From NCBI GenBank assembly GCA_965153455.1, contig OZ234495.1, positions 23,742,875-23,806,874 of the forward strand: 64,000 bases of DNA, in the 5' to 3' direction. Shown piece by piece: positions 12,381-23,837 of the stretch. The translations under genes and the position numbers were made by a program. Origin of the DNA: Sphagnum compactum. Its lineage: Eukaryota; Bryophyta; Sphagnopsida; Sphagnales. The notes under the pieces are model-generated. The model was not told the origin of the DNA, searched no databases, and was given only the letters and a program-made list of their open reading frames with translations. The number at the start of each line of letters is the position of its first letter. Position 1 is the stretch's first letter.

Positions 12381-13817
12381 GCAGTGATAAGGGTCCATAA
12401 TACAAGCTGTCCCTCACTCAATATGAATGTTGTTGCACATTCAATGTAGTGGTAGTCAATTCTGCACGTTACTTTGCATCTTCAGACAAAGTCATACTTG
12501 AGTAAACTACGCAGGATGGCATCCTGCATGAATTCACACACAATTTTTCTGCATCCTAACCCACCTCAACTCTTGGAATAGAGAGGTTTGTCAAGCAATT
12601 GAGAAAATAACTTCTATTTGCATATGCAGCAGTGCATCATGACCACCAGTTGCTTGCACGTAGCAAAGGGCATGTGCAATATGCATAGATATAACAAAAC
12701 CAAACTGCAATATCCTAGAATGATTTTGGAGAGGTACAGTAATGGTGTATACAAGGAACCATATTTCCCAATTTCCAGCAACATAGGGACTAACCTATTA
12801 TGCTTCACAGCACATCAAGGTTCTGAAATGATCAGTGTACTGATGGAGTCACAAAGTCCCAGAGGTTGACTCCATCCCTAGGAGGTTGAGAACCCAAGTT
12901 TAATTGCTTCATCTTCTTTGTTAACTATCTAGAGGGCCGGTCACCCATGGACAAGACCAGCAGATGCTCTGCAGCTGTGCCACCAATATGGCCCACACCA
13001 TTTCAACCTCACCTGGACTCCAAGGCCCTCAAGGAGCACAATTTTCTTCTATGGACTTCTATGCACAAGCTGTTTGCTTGAAGTTACCATGACCAATTCA
13101 TCATTTCTTGAAAAAAGAGCAGAATCCTTGGAGCAAAAGGAGGAGAAAAATCTGGCCAGAACGCGAGACATTTTTGGGCTTCTTTGGCAACCCCTAATTT
13201 GGGTCTTCCATCATCAATCCTGATAAGAAAAGGCCTTCTTGAGTCACAAACAATGATACAGTTGGAATGAAATGAATCGTGGAAGAATGGACTGATGAGT
13301 GAAAATGGCACTAATAAGGGAGTTCTCATAAGAGTGAGGAATAACAGATTGTGACTCATCAATAACTCCACACTCCCAAAATACTCAGTGATTCATGTAG
13401 TACACTGAATCCCAGAAAATTACATGAGCCAACCAGGTGTCTGAATTGGTCACTTTGTGTTCCAGATATTCACATGAAGATGAATAAGAAGGTAAATACT
13501 TCTTGGATAGCCAAGTGCAAAAGTAAACTGAATCTAAAGGGTAGTGGACTGATTGAAGAGTCCCTAAGCAGAGTAGTTAAATATACAACGAGCAACTGCA
13601 TTGAAAGGTAACACTGTATTGAAAATGAGGGGGTTGTGACATAGATGAACCAAATGAGGGAGGAAGCACAAGAAAGAAAAAGGGTCTGAAAGCTGTGAAT
13701 TGGAAAACAAAAAGTGTGAAACCAATGATCACCCTTGGATCAGCAAACAGGTCAAAACTCAACAGGCCTAAACATGTAACACAATTGAGGTGGGTGGGCT
13801 GAATAATTCATGCTCAC
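12381..13817. other. Rest of the TNP2 large intron; no gene recognised
   Basis: No supported gene. The stretch lies between the captured acidic fragment and the GTGAGC donor of TNP2 exon 1. A plus-strand piece at about 12930-13080 looks somewhat coding-like but matches nothing I know. Confidence 0.4.
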
Positions 13818-15659
13818 CTCCCAATATGGCAGACCCCAGAATGCACATAAACGCTTCATCCCACTGCTTCTCGATGGACACCCTTTTGCCCCCAATACAT
13901 TTCCTGCAGCCACCCACTTTTCAGTGGCGTGGGCTTGTCTTTTCACCTTAGCAGCTGTTATTATATCTGGCCTTCCCCTCAACTCCTCATGACCATTAAA
14001 ATGTTGGGCAATGGGATGAATTCTGTATGGGTGATTTCGATTCAGCCACCTCCGATTTCCTTCAAACACTACCTTTCCCAACTCCTTTGACCATCGACTA
14101 GTTGTCCCTGATCCACATGGAGGGCATGCTTTGTAACCCTGATGTTGGCATCCAGAAACTAAGCCATACCCTGGAAAATCATGAATCGTCCACATCAATA
14201 TGGCCCTCATTAAAAATTGCCTTCTACCTATAGGTTGTAGTATGTCAAGCCCTCTAACCCCCTCCCATAATTCTTGGAGTTCTTCAATTAGAGGACTTAT
14301 TAGGACATCAAAGTTTGCACTCTTAACACTCTCAGGCCCTGGAATTATGATAGATAAGAGCATGAAGAACTTCTTTGTGACTAGCCATGGTGGGAGGTTA
14401 TAGATTAGGAGTAATACTGGCCAAGTGGACCAAGCATTGTTTTTGTCCCCAAAAGGGTTCACCCCATCGGTGGCCAAACCTAGTCTTACATTTCTAGGTT
14501 CAATTGCAAAATCAGGCCATGTATTATCAATGTGTTGCCATGCTTTGCTGTCAGGCACATGGCGAACTTTCCCATCTGTGCTCTTGTTTCTAGCATGCCA
14601 TGTCATCATCTCTGATGTCTGTCGAGCTCGGTACATACGTAGCAACCGAGGAATTAAGGGGAAGTGCCGCAGAACTTTCTGTGGAACAAAAGACGTGCCA
14701 AATTTCTTGTACCGAGTAGCCCCGCACTTTGGACAAGCCTCCAATGTAGAATACTGCTTCCGAAATAAAATGCAGCCATTCACACATGCATGGATGTGCT
14801 TGTAGTCTAGGCCTACTTTCCTAGTAAGGCTCTTAGCTGCATACATGCTAGGTGGCAGAAGGTTATCCTTTGGCAGTAGGTGCTTATGAAGGAGTGCTAA
14901 TAACTCATCCATGAACTTGTTGGATACGCCATGTACTGTGCAAACATTCATCAACAGTAATGTTGATGCTAGCTTCGTGCACCTTGCACCATTGTACAAA
15001 GGCTGACATGCTTCCTGTAGATAATTGGCCTCAGTTGAGATGTCATCATCACTTGCTACTGATGGGGCCCCTGTTTCACCTAGTCCCATGTGATTGTCCA
15101 CACCCCCCTGTCCCCTATCATGGTTATTCCGGTCGGGCATGCTTTCAGGCAATGCTGCTAACTCTTCCATGATCTGCATGGCATTCTGCACCATGCCTGT
15201 TACCTCCATTCCCTCTACATTATGGTCTGAAGACAAGTTTGCAACCCTCTCAGCCTCATGTTCTTCCTCTGGCATTTGGAATAGGTCATCCAAAAGTTGG
15301 TTCACATTCACAGCCTCATCCACTACCTACACCTCCACCTCTGTTCCCATTGGGTTTACTGCTGCCCTGCTTGCTTCAACCCACTCTTCATCAGAGTGGT
15401 CAGTTGGGCCTGGGCCTTTCCACACTCTAAATAGTGGATGCCTCCCATTTAGGATTAGGTGGTTTCTAACTGTCGTAAGTAAAACCATTCTGCCCGTTCC
15501 TTCACATTTGGCGCATGGACACCGCATCTTGTCCACCCCATGTTGTGTGGCCCATGTGAACTCCCGCTTCCACAACTTGTCATCCCTTGCTTTTTGCCTT
15601 CTTGGGTCATCCAAAGGCATTGACATTATGTCTTCCCTCAAATAATGATGGAATGACAA

Positions 15660-16323
15660 GAAATCTTGACCAGAACTCCTTCACAGTAAGTGGCGAAATT
15701 GGACAACATCACACTGTTATGAAACCAGGAAATGCTAACTTGCACTCAGATATCCAATCAGGTAAATCCTAATTGCAAGCTTTCAGATAAAATCTTCAAA
15801 CTGCTAGAGTTTTGACAATGAAATGTATGAATGTGGTTCCATGGACAATCTCCACCAAATCGTGCAACGTAACAAATGTTGTGTCTTTTCCAGCCTGTGA
15901 GTACCATAATCATCATCATCCTCTTCACTATGAATGGCAGTGGGTACAATTAAATAGATGATAATATGCTCACACCTCGTGCAAAAATCCGGAAAAGTAC
16001 ATCAGAGATACATACTCAAGTGATCAAGAGCTGAGGGAGGCATGACCCCTGAAATGCAACCACAGCCACCAATCACCAAATAGAACATTGAAAACACATC
16101 CATTAGCTCCCTCTGTCACAAAGTGGAGATCAATTCCAGACAAAAATCTTTCCTTCCATTGACCTCAATTCATCACAAAAGTCTTATACAACTGTGCATC
16201 TCATACCTTTATCTCCATTTTCAACATGTGGCTGTCACCTACATTCCAAGGACAGGTTTTGCATGTGAAATGGCTTTCAAGAGGGGTTCCTCATGTTGTG
16301 CTAGTTGATGCGTTGGTCTTGCA
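15660..16323. other. Upstream of the TNP2 start; no gene recognised
   Basis: Intergenic or promoter DNA between the minus-strand transposase start and the plus-strand acidic frame. A TTGCAG acceptor-like site lies at its right edge (16318-16323). Confidence 0.4.
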
Positions 16324-17445
16324 GGTCCTGCATCTCTCAGAGGTCATCTGATCTATGATGATACATCCGAGGCAGCTGAGGAATTAGATAGATCCAACAA
16401 TGTGTCCGATGGAAAATTTGATATGGCAGAAGATGAGAGAGTTGCAATACCTGTCATGGGAGAAGTCAATCTCCGTAAGCAGGAAGAGGACATAGCTGGT
16501 GAATCGGCTGCTGCTGCTGCCCACATGTCCCCTCTTTTTGAAACTAGACTTGCTCTAACTCTACAGCATAAGCCTGCATTTCCTGCAGAAGAGCCAAAGT
16601 TGGAAGAGATTGAAGGACAAGGGTTACATCTGAACTGTCTTGATGAACTTAGTACATCTCTTAAAGCTGAAAATTGTGATACAGTTATGTCAGTGGGAAC
16701 ACTGGACATCTCTGAGGGGCTCCTCCCTAAGAGGAATCTGGAGATGCCAGGGGATGACAGATCTAAAATTAAGGTAAACTAGAAGGAGCAGAGACCTTGT
16801 GAGGAACAAACTATGGTCTTTGCAGCTGACACCAATCACCCAGTTGCTTCAAAGCAGATGCTAGACAATGCAGGGGATTACCCAGTGGAAACTTCTGAGA
16901 AACAAAAAGATGAGAGCTCTGGAGACACATCTACTGAGGTGTCCCTGAATTTCAATCCAAGTCATGCTCCAACTATGCAGGAGAATTTTGTGGTCCCTGC
17001 AAAGGAGCTAGTGACAGTTGATGGTGTGGGTGAATATGTGCATTTTAATGTTCCAATTCTTCCTTTCTCTGTTGCCTCAGATAACGAGGTAGAGTAGTTG
17101 GATTATGAGAACTATCCAGTATCTCGAAATGGAACCTGTAATGCTACAGAACAGCTGGAAGAACTAGCTAAGACAGAAGGATCACAAGGGGTCAATGATT
17201 TGGATGAAGAAAAAACTAGCTTACCTACTGGCGAAGGTACCCACTTGAACTCTTGTATGAAGACATTACATGCTCCAAGCATGCAAGAGAGTTGTGCATA
17301 TCAGGCAATGAAGACAACTTCAAAGAAAGATTCAGGTGAATCAGTGGATTTGCAGTCCAGCCACACTCTATTGGGTACCTCACCTGCTGCAAGTGGAGAC
17401 AATGAAGAGGAGACAACAAGTGGGGAACTGATATTTCCAAATTAG
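16324..17445 (+). pseudogene. Long acidic/Ser-rich frame interrupted by two TAG codons
   Basis: One reading frame runs from a TTGCAG acceptor-like site at 16323 to the TAG at 17443-17445. It is broken only by TAG at 16780-16782 and at 17095-17097; the three open pieces are in the same frame. The product is rich in Glu, Asp, Ser and Thr. It has a loose internal repeat built on a HAPTMQE or HAPSMQE core (also LTLQHKPAFPAEE), suggesting duplication of about 100 residues. No enzyme domain is visible, and I do not recognise the family. A large, mostly disordered host protein exon captured by the surrounding CACTA element fits best. Simple read-through of a living gene is less likely. Confidence 0.45.
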
Positions 17446-18340
17446 ATGTAAAGAACATGCTAGGGTGAAATCAGATACAGTTTAGGGTTCATGAATGACC
17501 TTATCTATGAATGAGGCTGAGTAGCATCGGTAGTTCTGCTCAAATGGTGCCGAGGGGTGAGTGAGTGAATGAAGTGCATTTCTTCTTCTTCTTTTGCTCT
17601 TTTTTGTTTTTGTGTTTTAGGGTGTAGGGTTCTGAAGACGAAGAATTCTTGGTGCTTTTGTTTATTAACAGTGTGGCTGATGGGTGGGTGGGTGGCTGTT
17701 TGTCTCTGTCTAATATGCCTTCTTGCTCGCCAGGAACATTGTCTAAGAATTTTCCGGAGAGATGATGTCAAAGGTGTCTAAGCAGAAGCATTGAAGGCCC
17801 TTACTGTGCTGCTGGAATGGAGCATTTCACACTCGAAGCAGCCTCCCAACTTCGCGGTGGATTGGGGACTTACCAATGTGCTGATTGTTGAGTTTCGGCA
17901 AGCAAAATCACATGGAACATGTGCTTGAAAACAGTTCTCACCCTTTTTTCCTGTTTTCAAGATCTATGTACACATGATGTTCATGATGTAGGTTCCCATC
18001 AGTCCTCTTGCTATGGTGAATCAATCAATGAATTCGTTAAAATCAGATCTACTCTTGTATTCCTTGTGGTGAGTTTTTCTCATCATCATCAAAGGTAACG
18101 TCTGCTGCTTTTTTAGCCTCTTCATTGCAGTAACTTCATCAGTATCTTCTTCTTCTTCTTCTTCTTCCTCCTCCTCCTTCTCCTCATTTTCCTCCTCTTT
18201 TATGTCTTCCTCTTTGTGTAAAGTGATTGTGCTCCATTTTGGAAGAAGAAGGTGGAGAACATAAAACAACACCCTGATGATTCCTTTATAATTTGCCATT
18301 GTTATGATGAGCTGAGCCCAATTTCAATACCTGGAAGAAA
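17446..18340. other. No gene recognised; TTC microsatellite at about 18148-18200
   Basis: No supported gene. A polypyrimidine stretch of TTC and TCC repeats at about 18148-18200 gives an artefactual poly-Glu frame on minus. Confidence 0.45.
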
Positions 18341-18420
18341 GTGGGTGGTTTTTTCTTAAACCCTTTTGTGTGCATGTGGTGGTGGGGGGGGGATCTTGTA
18401 GTGAGATCGCACATTATTGT

Positions 18421-18660
18421 GCTGCTTAGGTACTTGGTTGAGAGTTTCAAGACTGCATTCAGTGAGGACCAGGTGAACCAACTCTTGCAGCTTTATCTGA
18501 ACACACTGGAAGCACAGTTACAACAACCTTCGCACACGCTCCTGCCAGGAGCAATGAAGTGTCTTGACTTGCTGCTCACTTGGTTTGTGCTCCAAAGAGT
18601 CAAGACACTTCATTGCTCCTGCCAGGAGCGTGTTGGTTTGATGATGAACTTCCTGCAGGA
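18421..18660 (+). pseudogene. Short coding-like fragment carrying a perfect foldback
   Basis: Plus-strand frame with a helical, protein-like segment (LVESFKTAFSEDQVNQLL, then LQLYLNTLEAQLQQP) preceding and entering the inverted repeat at 18534-18633. I do not recognise the family. The foldback copies a piece of this frame back in inverted orientation, so the frame is not expected to be functional. Confidence 0.35.
18534..18633. repeat. Perfect 36-bp inverted repeat with 28-nt loop
   Basis: Arms are 18534-18569 and 18598-18633, exact reverse complements, separated by 28 nt. Each arm also contains its own short palindrome (GCTCCTGCCAGGAGC). A transcript would form a strong hairpin. Confidence 0.9.
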
Positions 18661-20257
18661 GGTAACAATATGTGCAATTGGCAATTGGTGGTTTTATTTT
18701 CTTTTGGGGGGACATGGGGGGACATGTTCACAATTTTCCCTTGTGCATAGGGTGTTGGGGTTGTCCTGTTGGGAAGCTGTCTCTTCATTTGGACCATGCA
18801 TAGATAGATGGATATTTGAGAAGAAATGGTGGGCTTTAACAACTTGCAGGTTCTGTAGTGAATTCACGGAGGTGCTTTGAATATATTGAGTAAGTATTAT
18901 GGCCTCGTGAAGACCTAAAAAGATACGAGGTGTTGAGAGGTATATCCTTGCACACTATTCGAATTCCCCACTACACAATTTCCCTTTTGGAGTTGCATGC
19001 AAAAGAAGTTGTAGAGATTTTTCTCATCTTTTAAGTAACTGCAAATTTGGACTCTCAAGTTGTGTGGATTTTAAGTTATGTAGCTCTTCTCCTTAGATTG
19101 TTTGGTCTTCTTCTGTTTCAGGTTTTGTTGAGCTTTGCTTTCTTCCTGGGTTTTTGGTTTTCCCCTTCTCTTTTAGGTTTTGTTCAGCCATGCAGCACGA
19201 TGGCTGAGTTAGTCCATTACTGCCAAACGTTTCTTCTGATAGAATGTTAGTACACTAGCTAACGTTTGACCTTAACCTCCACCTATTACTAGGAGCTAAT
19301 GAAGGCAATGGGGATGTTCTGGTAGGTGTTCAATTCCATACATGTTGCTATTGAAGGTACTTGAACATGCATATGAACAGCCATTGTTGTTCAAACTGCT
19401 CCTCAGTTTTGGTTTTGGTCTTGTTTTTCTCATTTCTTAGGCTTGGTGTTCTTCGTTCATGCCGCTATTGGTTGCTGTCATGTTATCAAATTTGAAAATT
19501 TGAAATGTCGACAGCTAAATTTCAGTGGATTTTCTTCATTTGCCATCTTTAGAATTAAGCACGAAATTTAGTACTGAATTGGTAGCACTCTTGGTTTGAG
19601 GCAACAATCAGCCATTCTAATTGACTACTGTTTATGAAAATTGGAGAGCTTTTGACTTAGTTAAATGCATTGCAATACTTTGAGAGCCCCTTCAAATACT
19701 GTGAATCCATGCTGAACAATCTAATCAACCTTTTTTTTGCCTCCCTGGTCCTGAAATGCAGTTGCAAAGAAGGAAGGGTATTCATGAAGCTGAGCAGGTT
19801 TGGCTCAGGCTACTTTTTTTGGCGGCACACGCTACCCTACCTGTTCTAAACCTTCCTTCAACAAGGCACAAGCAATATCTATTTTAACAAAGAGAAATAG
19901 GCATGCTTTCAGCTGAAAGTTGAAAGTTTATTATACCTTGATATTGGGTGATAGCTGGGAAAAGTAGAGGTTTGTGTTTCTGCAAAGTTTATTTTCCTTG
20001 ACAATTGTTGGTTGCTGCTTTGAGGTAATGTCCCTTGCTTTATAGAATTGTTGTAGAAATGTTTGGCAAGGCTTGAGAAGGGCCTGAGGTCTGACCCAGC
20101 TGCCAGACTAGTGTGTGGCTATGTTTTCTGTTTTGCTGGTCCCATGAAGCCTGTTGCAAACCTAAGACTCCTACTGTGTTCCATCCACTATTTGAAGTTG
20201 ATGTTGCACCTAAGTGCTTGTTCTGCAGTATTTAATAGATATTTCTGGTGGATTGCA
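18661..20257. other. No gene recognised
   Basis: AT-rich, no supported gene. A CACTAC word followed by ATTTCCCTTTTGG and GTTGCATGC (18969-19000) weakly resembles the CACTA terminus at 39128 and was not accepted. Confidence 0.4.
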
Positions 20258-20620
20258 GGTAATGGTGCCCTATATGTACGAACAGTTCATCAGCAACTTG
20301 ACATATGAGGTCAAAAGCGGGAACATCCCAGTGTCATGGAGTGATGATGTTGTTGCCAGAATTCTTCTGGTCAAATTTGAAACAGGTCTCTTTGAGGACC
20401 CTTATGCCAACAAGGGGTTTAAATCATTTATTGGCCAGCAAGTAATCACCTGCCCTCATGATTCATGAATTCAAGGAATTGCAATAGTTTGTACTTATGC
20501 CCAACATTGGTCCACAATTGCTTAACCTTATCGTTGGAGTATGCAGAAGCACATAGATCATTAGCCCGTGAAGCAGTTAGAAGCAGTAGCCTCTCTCATA
20601 TAACCAAACAATCTCCAAGC
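20258..20620 (+). pseudogene. GH3 beta-glucosidase (exo-beta-glucanase) fragment
   Basis: After a TTGCAG acceptor, the frame MVPYMYEQFISNLTYEV, then GNIPVSWSDDVVARILLVKF, then ETGLFEDPYANK follows the conserved segment of plant family GH3 beta-glucosidases around the DDAVARILRVKF-xx-GLFE block. It ends at a GTAATC donor-like site near 20442. A second piece begins after TATGCAG near 20543 with AHRSLAREAVRS, which is the next conserved GH3 block, and then homology is lost. Only these two exon-like pieces, with their splice sites, remain. There is no catalytic nucleophile region and no other GH3 exon nearby. I infer a gene fragment carried in the surrounding CACTA-type DNA. Confidence 0.7.
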
Positions 20621-21006
20621 TTACGGAAGCTACCATGGTGGAGAAAGGCAAAGAAAGAGATGGGAATAAGGATTTGGGAAAGTTTGCTGTACCAAGAGAC
20701 TTCAGTGGAACATATTGTGAAGCAGAACTTCCAAACAAATTTCAGAACAAAGTCAAAGGACATCTTCTGCTTTGCCATAGACCAGCTCACAAGACTTCTC
20801 TCTTGCTTTCTCTCTGATGAGTAATTCAAGCTTGCTGTGAAAATGTCATTCACATAGTGTCTGTCAACCTGTACACAGAAGCTCCTTTTTGTACAATCAA
20901 TATTGCTTTTCACTGAGGACCATACAATCAAAATTTGAGTTGACACAAAGGCTGAACTGCTAATGCAATTCTTTGTGCAACAAGATGCCATAATGTAGCA
21001 AAGAAG

Positions 21007-21130
21007 GATGTGACCATCAGGAGCTCAGATATTGAAAACTGCAAACAAGAAAATGTGACCATCAGGAGCTCATGTATTGAAAACTGCAAACAAGAAAATG
21101 TGACCATCAGGGGCTCATGTATTGAAAACA
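21007..21130. repeat. Three tandem copies of a 45-bp unit
   Basis: Units contain ATGTGACCATCAGGAGCTCA followed by ATTGAAAACTGCAAACAAG. They are nearly identical, so the array is recent. It lies just outside the left end of the chromovirus. Confidence 0.85.
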
Positions 21131-21201
21131 ATATGTAGAGCTGAGCAAACCGGAACATCACATGCACATATCATGATGAACTGTTATGCGCATATGCACT
21201 T

Positions 21202-23059
21202 TAACGCTCTCCTTGGTCCCGGGGTGAACCCACTTGAGGGTTCACCAATGTGAAGTTGCGGAAAGTTGGGACCGAAGGGCACGCTCCCGACTTCCAACTC
21301 TAGAAAGGGGTAGAGGGTCGAGTTGGAAGCCCCGGGATTAGACTAGGACGATGGACTAGTAGATCAAGCACGAATCTGCATCCAAAACCAACCACAAATG
21401 GGTTAGTTCACATTCGGAAACACCCTTGGGTGTTGGAACAAGTCACGGGCACTTTGGACTACTTGACTCACCACGGCCCGGACTTGGGGGAAGCCACCAC
21501 CTTCCCCCTTATAGTATTCTCTACAGCTCGCCACGGAGCCTACATCCAAATGGCACAAATTCTTGGGACTCCCGAAATGGAGTCCCGAAACTGTCGCAAC
21601 CCTAGCTTTGGGCCCGGGACCAAAGGCAAAGGGGTTATAAGGTTGCGGGTCAAGAGGAAGCCCGGGAGTTAAACCAAGAGGTTGCTCGGGAGTTAAACCA
21701 AGAGGTTGCTCGGGAGTTAAACCAAGAGGAAGCCCGGGAGCCAAGGCAAGAAAAAGCCCGGGAGTCACATCACACTCCCGGGAGTGTAAGAAAGTGTGAG
21801 GGAGTGTGAGGGAGTGAACACTCACACTCCCAAGGCAACTCCCACTTTGGGGAGATGGAGTCCCGGTGGACTCCCGAAACTTCAGAGAGCAATTGCAGGT
21901 GTCAAACCTCAATGTCTTGTGGCGTTCTTTATATCATTGGAAAGCTCTTGAAGCGTAGATATCTAAAATGGTCTCGCATTGCTCATTTGGACATCTGAAA
22001 CACAAGTTATGGCCAAAAGAAGGATCGGGAGTCGAATTCCCGGGAGTCTGCCAGTTTTGACTCCCGACCACTAAAAGTCGGGAATCGACCCGAAATACTA
22101 GGCTGCAGAGGACGTGCCACATATCGTTGGAAAGCTCTCGACGAGAGCTACAACTTTGCTTCAGACTGCATCGCAATCCGAGGTCTGCTCGCAAAGTTAT
22201 GGGGCTCCAAAGTCGCGGGAGTCCCATTTGGCGCGATTTCGGGACTCCCACGCGGGAGTCCCGGGAAAAATAGCCATTTGGATGTAGCCTCCGTGGAGAG
22301 CTGCAGAGTATACTATAAGGGGGAAGGTGGTGGCTTCCCCCAAGTCCGGGCCGTGGTGAGTCTTGTGTGTCCGTGTTGCCCGTGGCTCGTCCTAGCACCA
22401 AAGGTGCTCCAACTATGCACTAACCACTTTGTGTGGGTTGTGTGCAGGCCCGTGTGAGTGAATAAGCTTGTCAATTCTTCTTAGTCTATCCCGGGACTTC
22501 TAGCACACCCCTCTCACCCCCCTCTAGTGCTAGAAGTCGGGAGCGTGCTCCAAGTTCCAACTCCTTCCGCATTGCCACATACTTGGACCCTCAAGTGGGT
22601 CCACTAGGAACTTGGGAGTGCGTCAGAAACTGTCCCGGCGGGACTCCAAGAACTTTGCACGGTCATAACTCCTGACTCCGGAGTTCGATCGCAACGAGGT
22701 CTAAACCAAAGTTGTAGCCCTCGTCGAGATCTTTCCAACGCCATGTTGCACTCCCTGAGGCGACATCGGGAAAGGGTCAATTCTCGACTTTTATTGGTCG
22801 GGAGTCAAACTGCCAGTTTGACTCCCGGCCCTTTTTTTGCCCATAACTTGGGCTGCAGATGTCTGAATGGCCAATGCGAGGCCATTTTCAATATCTACGT
22901 TTCAAGACCTTTCCAATGACGCCAAGAACACCTCAAGGTGACGTGTTTTGGGCCTTGCTATGGCGCTCTGAACATTCAGGAGCCCGGAGGACTCCAAACC
23001 TCCAACTTTTCCAAGTGTTGGGCTTCACCCCCATACTTGGCCAAAGTGGGGTTGCGACA
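21202..23059 (-). repeat. Left LTR (3' LTR), split by a nested solo LTR
   Basis: After removing the 1034-bp insertion and one copy of its 5-bp duplication, 819 bp remain, matching the right LTR. The expected TG at the outer end is TA here (TAACGCTCTCC against TGACGCGCTCC in the right LTR). Confidence 0.92.
21592..22625. mobile_element. Nested solo LTR in opposite orientation
   Basis: It starts TGTCGCAACCC and ends GCGTCA, the reverse-complement ends of the surrounding LTR, and is flanked by GAAAC at 21587-21591 and 22626-22630. Its interior is partly the reverse complement of the host LTR (for example around 22262-22360 against 21455-21555) but also differs in length and sequence, so it comes from a related, distinct subfamily. 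No internal coding region remains, so it is a solo LTR. Confidence 0.93.
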
Positions 23060-23072
23060 CTCTCCCCCACTA
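23060..23072 (-). other. Polypurine tract of the chromovirus
   Basis: On the coding strand AGTGGGGGAGAG lies directly against the TG of the 3' LTR. This is the usual place for the plus-strand primer. Confidence 0.85.
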
Positions 23073-23837
23073 GAAGAAAGAGGTCAATGTCCTCATTGAC
23101 ACTTAGAATTTTCCTTCGTACAATTGTAATTACTTTCTTTTGGATCCTTGGCCATTTGCCGACTCTTTGTGGCTTGGACCTTGTCTCAAGCTAACTTAGG
23201 CGTCCCCAAGATTCCAACACTTTTTTGACAAGTCCAAGAGGGTCTTGTGGGAAACCCTCTTCTTTTGCTTCGTCAAAAGACTAAACTAGCCTAATTGACG
23301 AAGCCCTCATTTGGGAGGAACCTTGTCCATCCTTCCCCCTTATGAGGACTTAAGTCAAGTCTACTCTTGACCTAAGCTACTTGACATGACTCCTTTCCCT
23401 ATCTCGCGCCTTGGTCACAACAACCAATTCTTAACTAAAAGATTTGCTTATCAAGGTACGAGAAAGAACACCTAGGTTTGCCAAACCCAAGTCCCAAACT
23501 ACACTTAGAGTATGTGAGCGGGGTCATGACTTCCCGCGTTGGCCACACTACCAACCAACCCTTCGGGATGCACTTAAGGCATGTGCATGTCCCCGTAAGC
23601 TCACCTTGCTTGCCTCTTCCTTTGGGGCCAAGTTTCCTTAACCCCAAGTAGGAGTCCGATTTTGATTTGGGCCTACGCAAGAAAGTTCCATTTGTCCATG
23701 CTACAACCCTATTTGCCTTAACAAATTTTTCATGATACAATCTCTTGGAAGTTTTAAAACACTTTTTATTTCACTTGCAACTTGATGTGGTACATTTTAT
23801 GAAACTCTCCCCCTCTAAAAGAAAGGTGATGTCCTCA

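Larger units (their letters stand above)
9525..15659 (-). pseudogene. CACTA (En/Spm) TNP2-type transposase, multiply disrupted
   Basis: Minus-strand gene encoding a CACTA transposase. Exon 1 (15659-13818) begins with a transposase-associated N-terminal region with a CPCAKC cysteine motif. It continues through the tnp2 domain (LGLATDGVNPFG, LPPWLVTKKFF, PCGSGTT, AFWGLPYWE) to a GTGAGC donor. A 2.4-kb intron ends at a TGCAG acceptor, and exon 2 starts at 11419 (HTLDVMHIEKNVCESMIKF). It runs on into a DUF4218-like region (GKIFKPVAPYVLSLEE, then LMKSHDWHVLMQQLMPLALR). After a short intron (about 10459-10389), a DUF4216-like region follows (GILKDIILLDYG, VILFKCDWV, VDEPYVFPA) and a C-terminal tail to 9525. 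Lesions: in-frame TAG at 15327-15329, frameshift near 11300, apparent frameshift near 10500, in-frame TAG at 9797-9799, and another frameshift near 9785. It cannot make a full transposase as it stands. Confidence 0.85.

Noticed and set aside
18387-18403. CTTGTAGTG as a right CACTA end
   Set aside because: Only nine bases, no subterminal repeats to its left, and such words are expected several times by chance in 64 kb.
18969-19000. CACTACACAATTTCCC with GTTGCATGC nearby as a CACTA left end
   Set aside because: Similarity to the 39128 end needs gaps, the flanking bases (CCC) do not match TTA, and no repeat array follows.
23435-23740. Extra gene in the chromovirus between chromodomain and polypurine tract
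   Set aside because: Open frame of about 100 codons without domains, in the usual non-coding 3' region of such elements.
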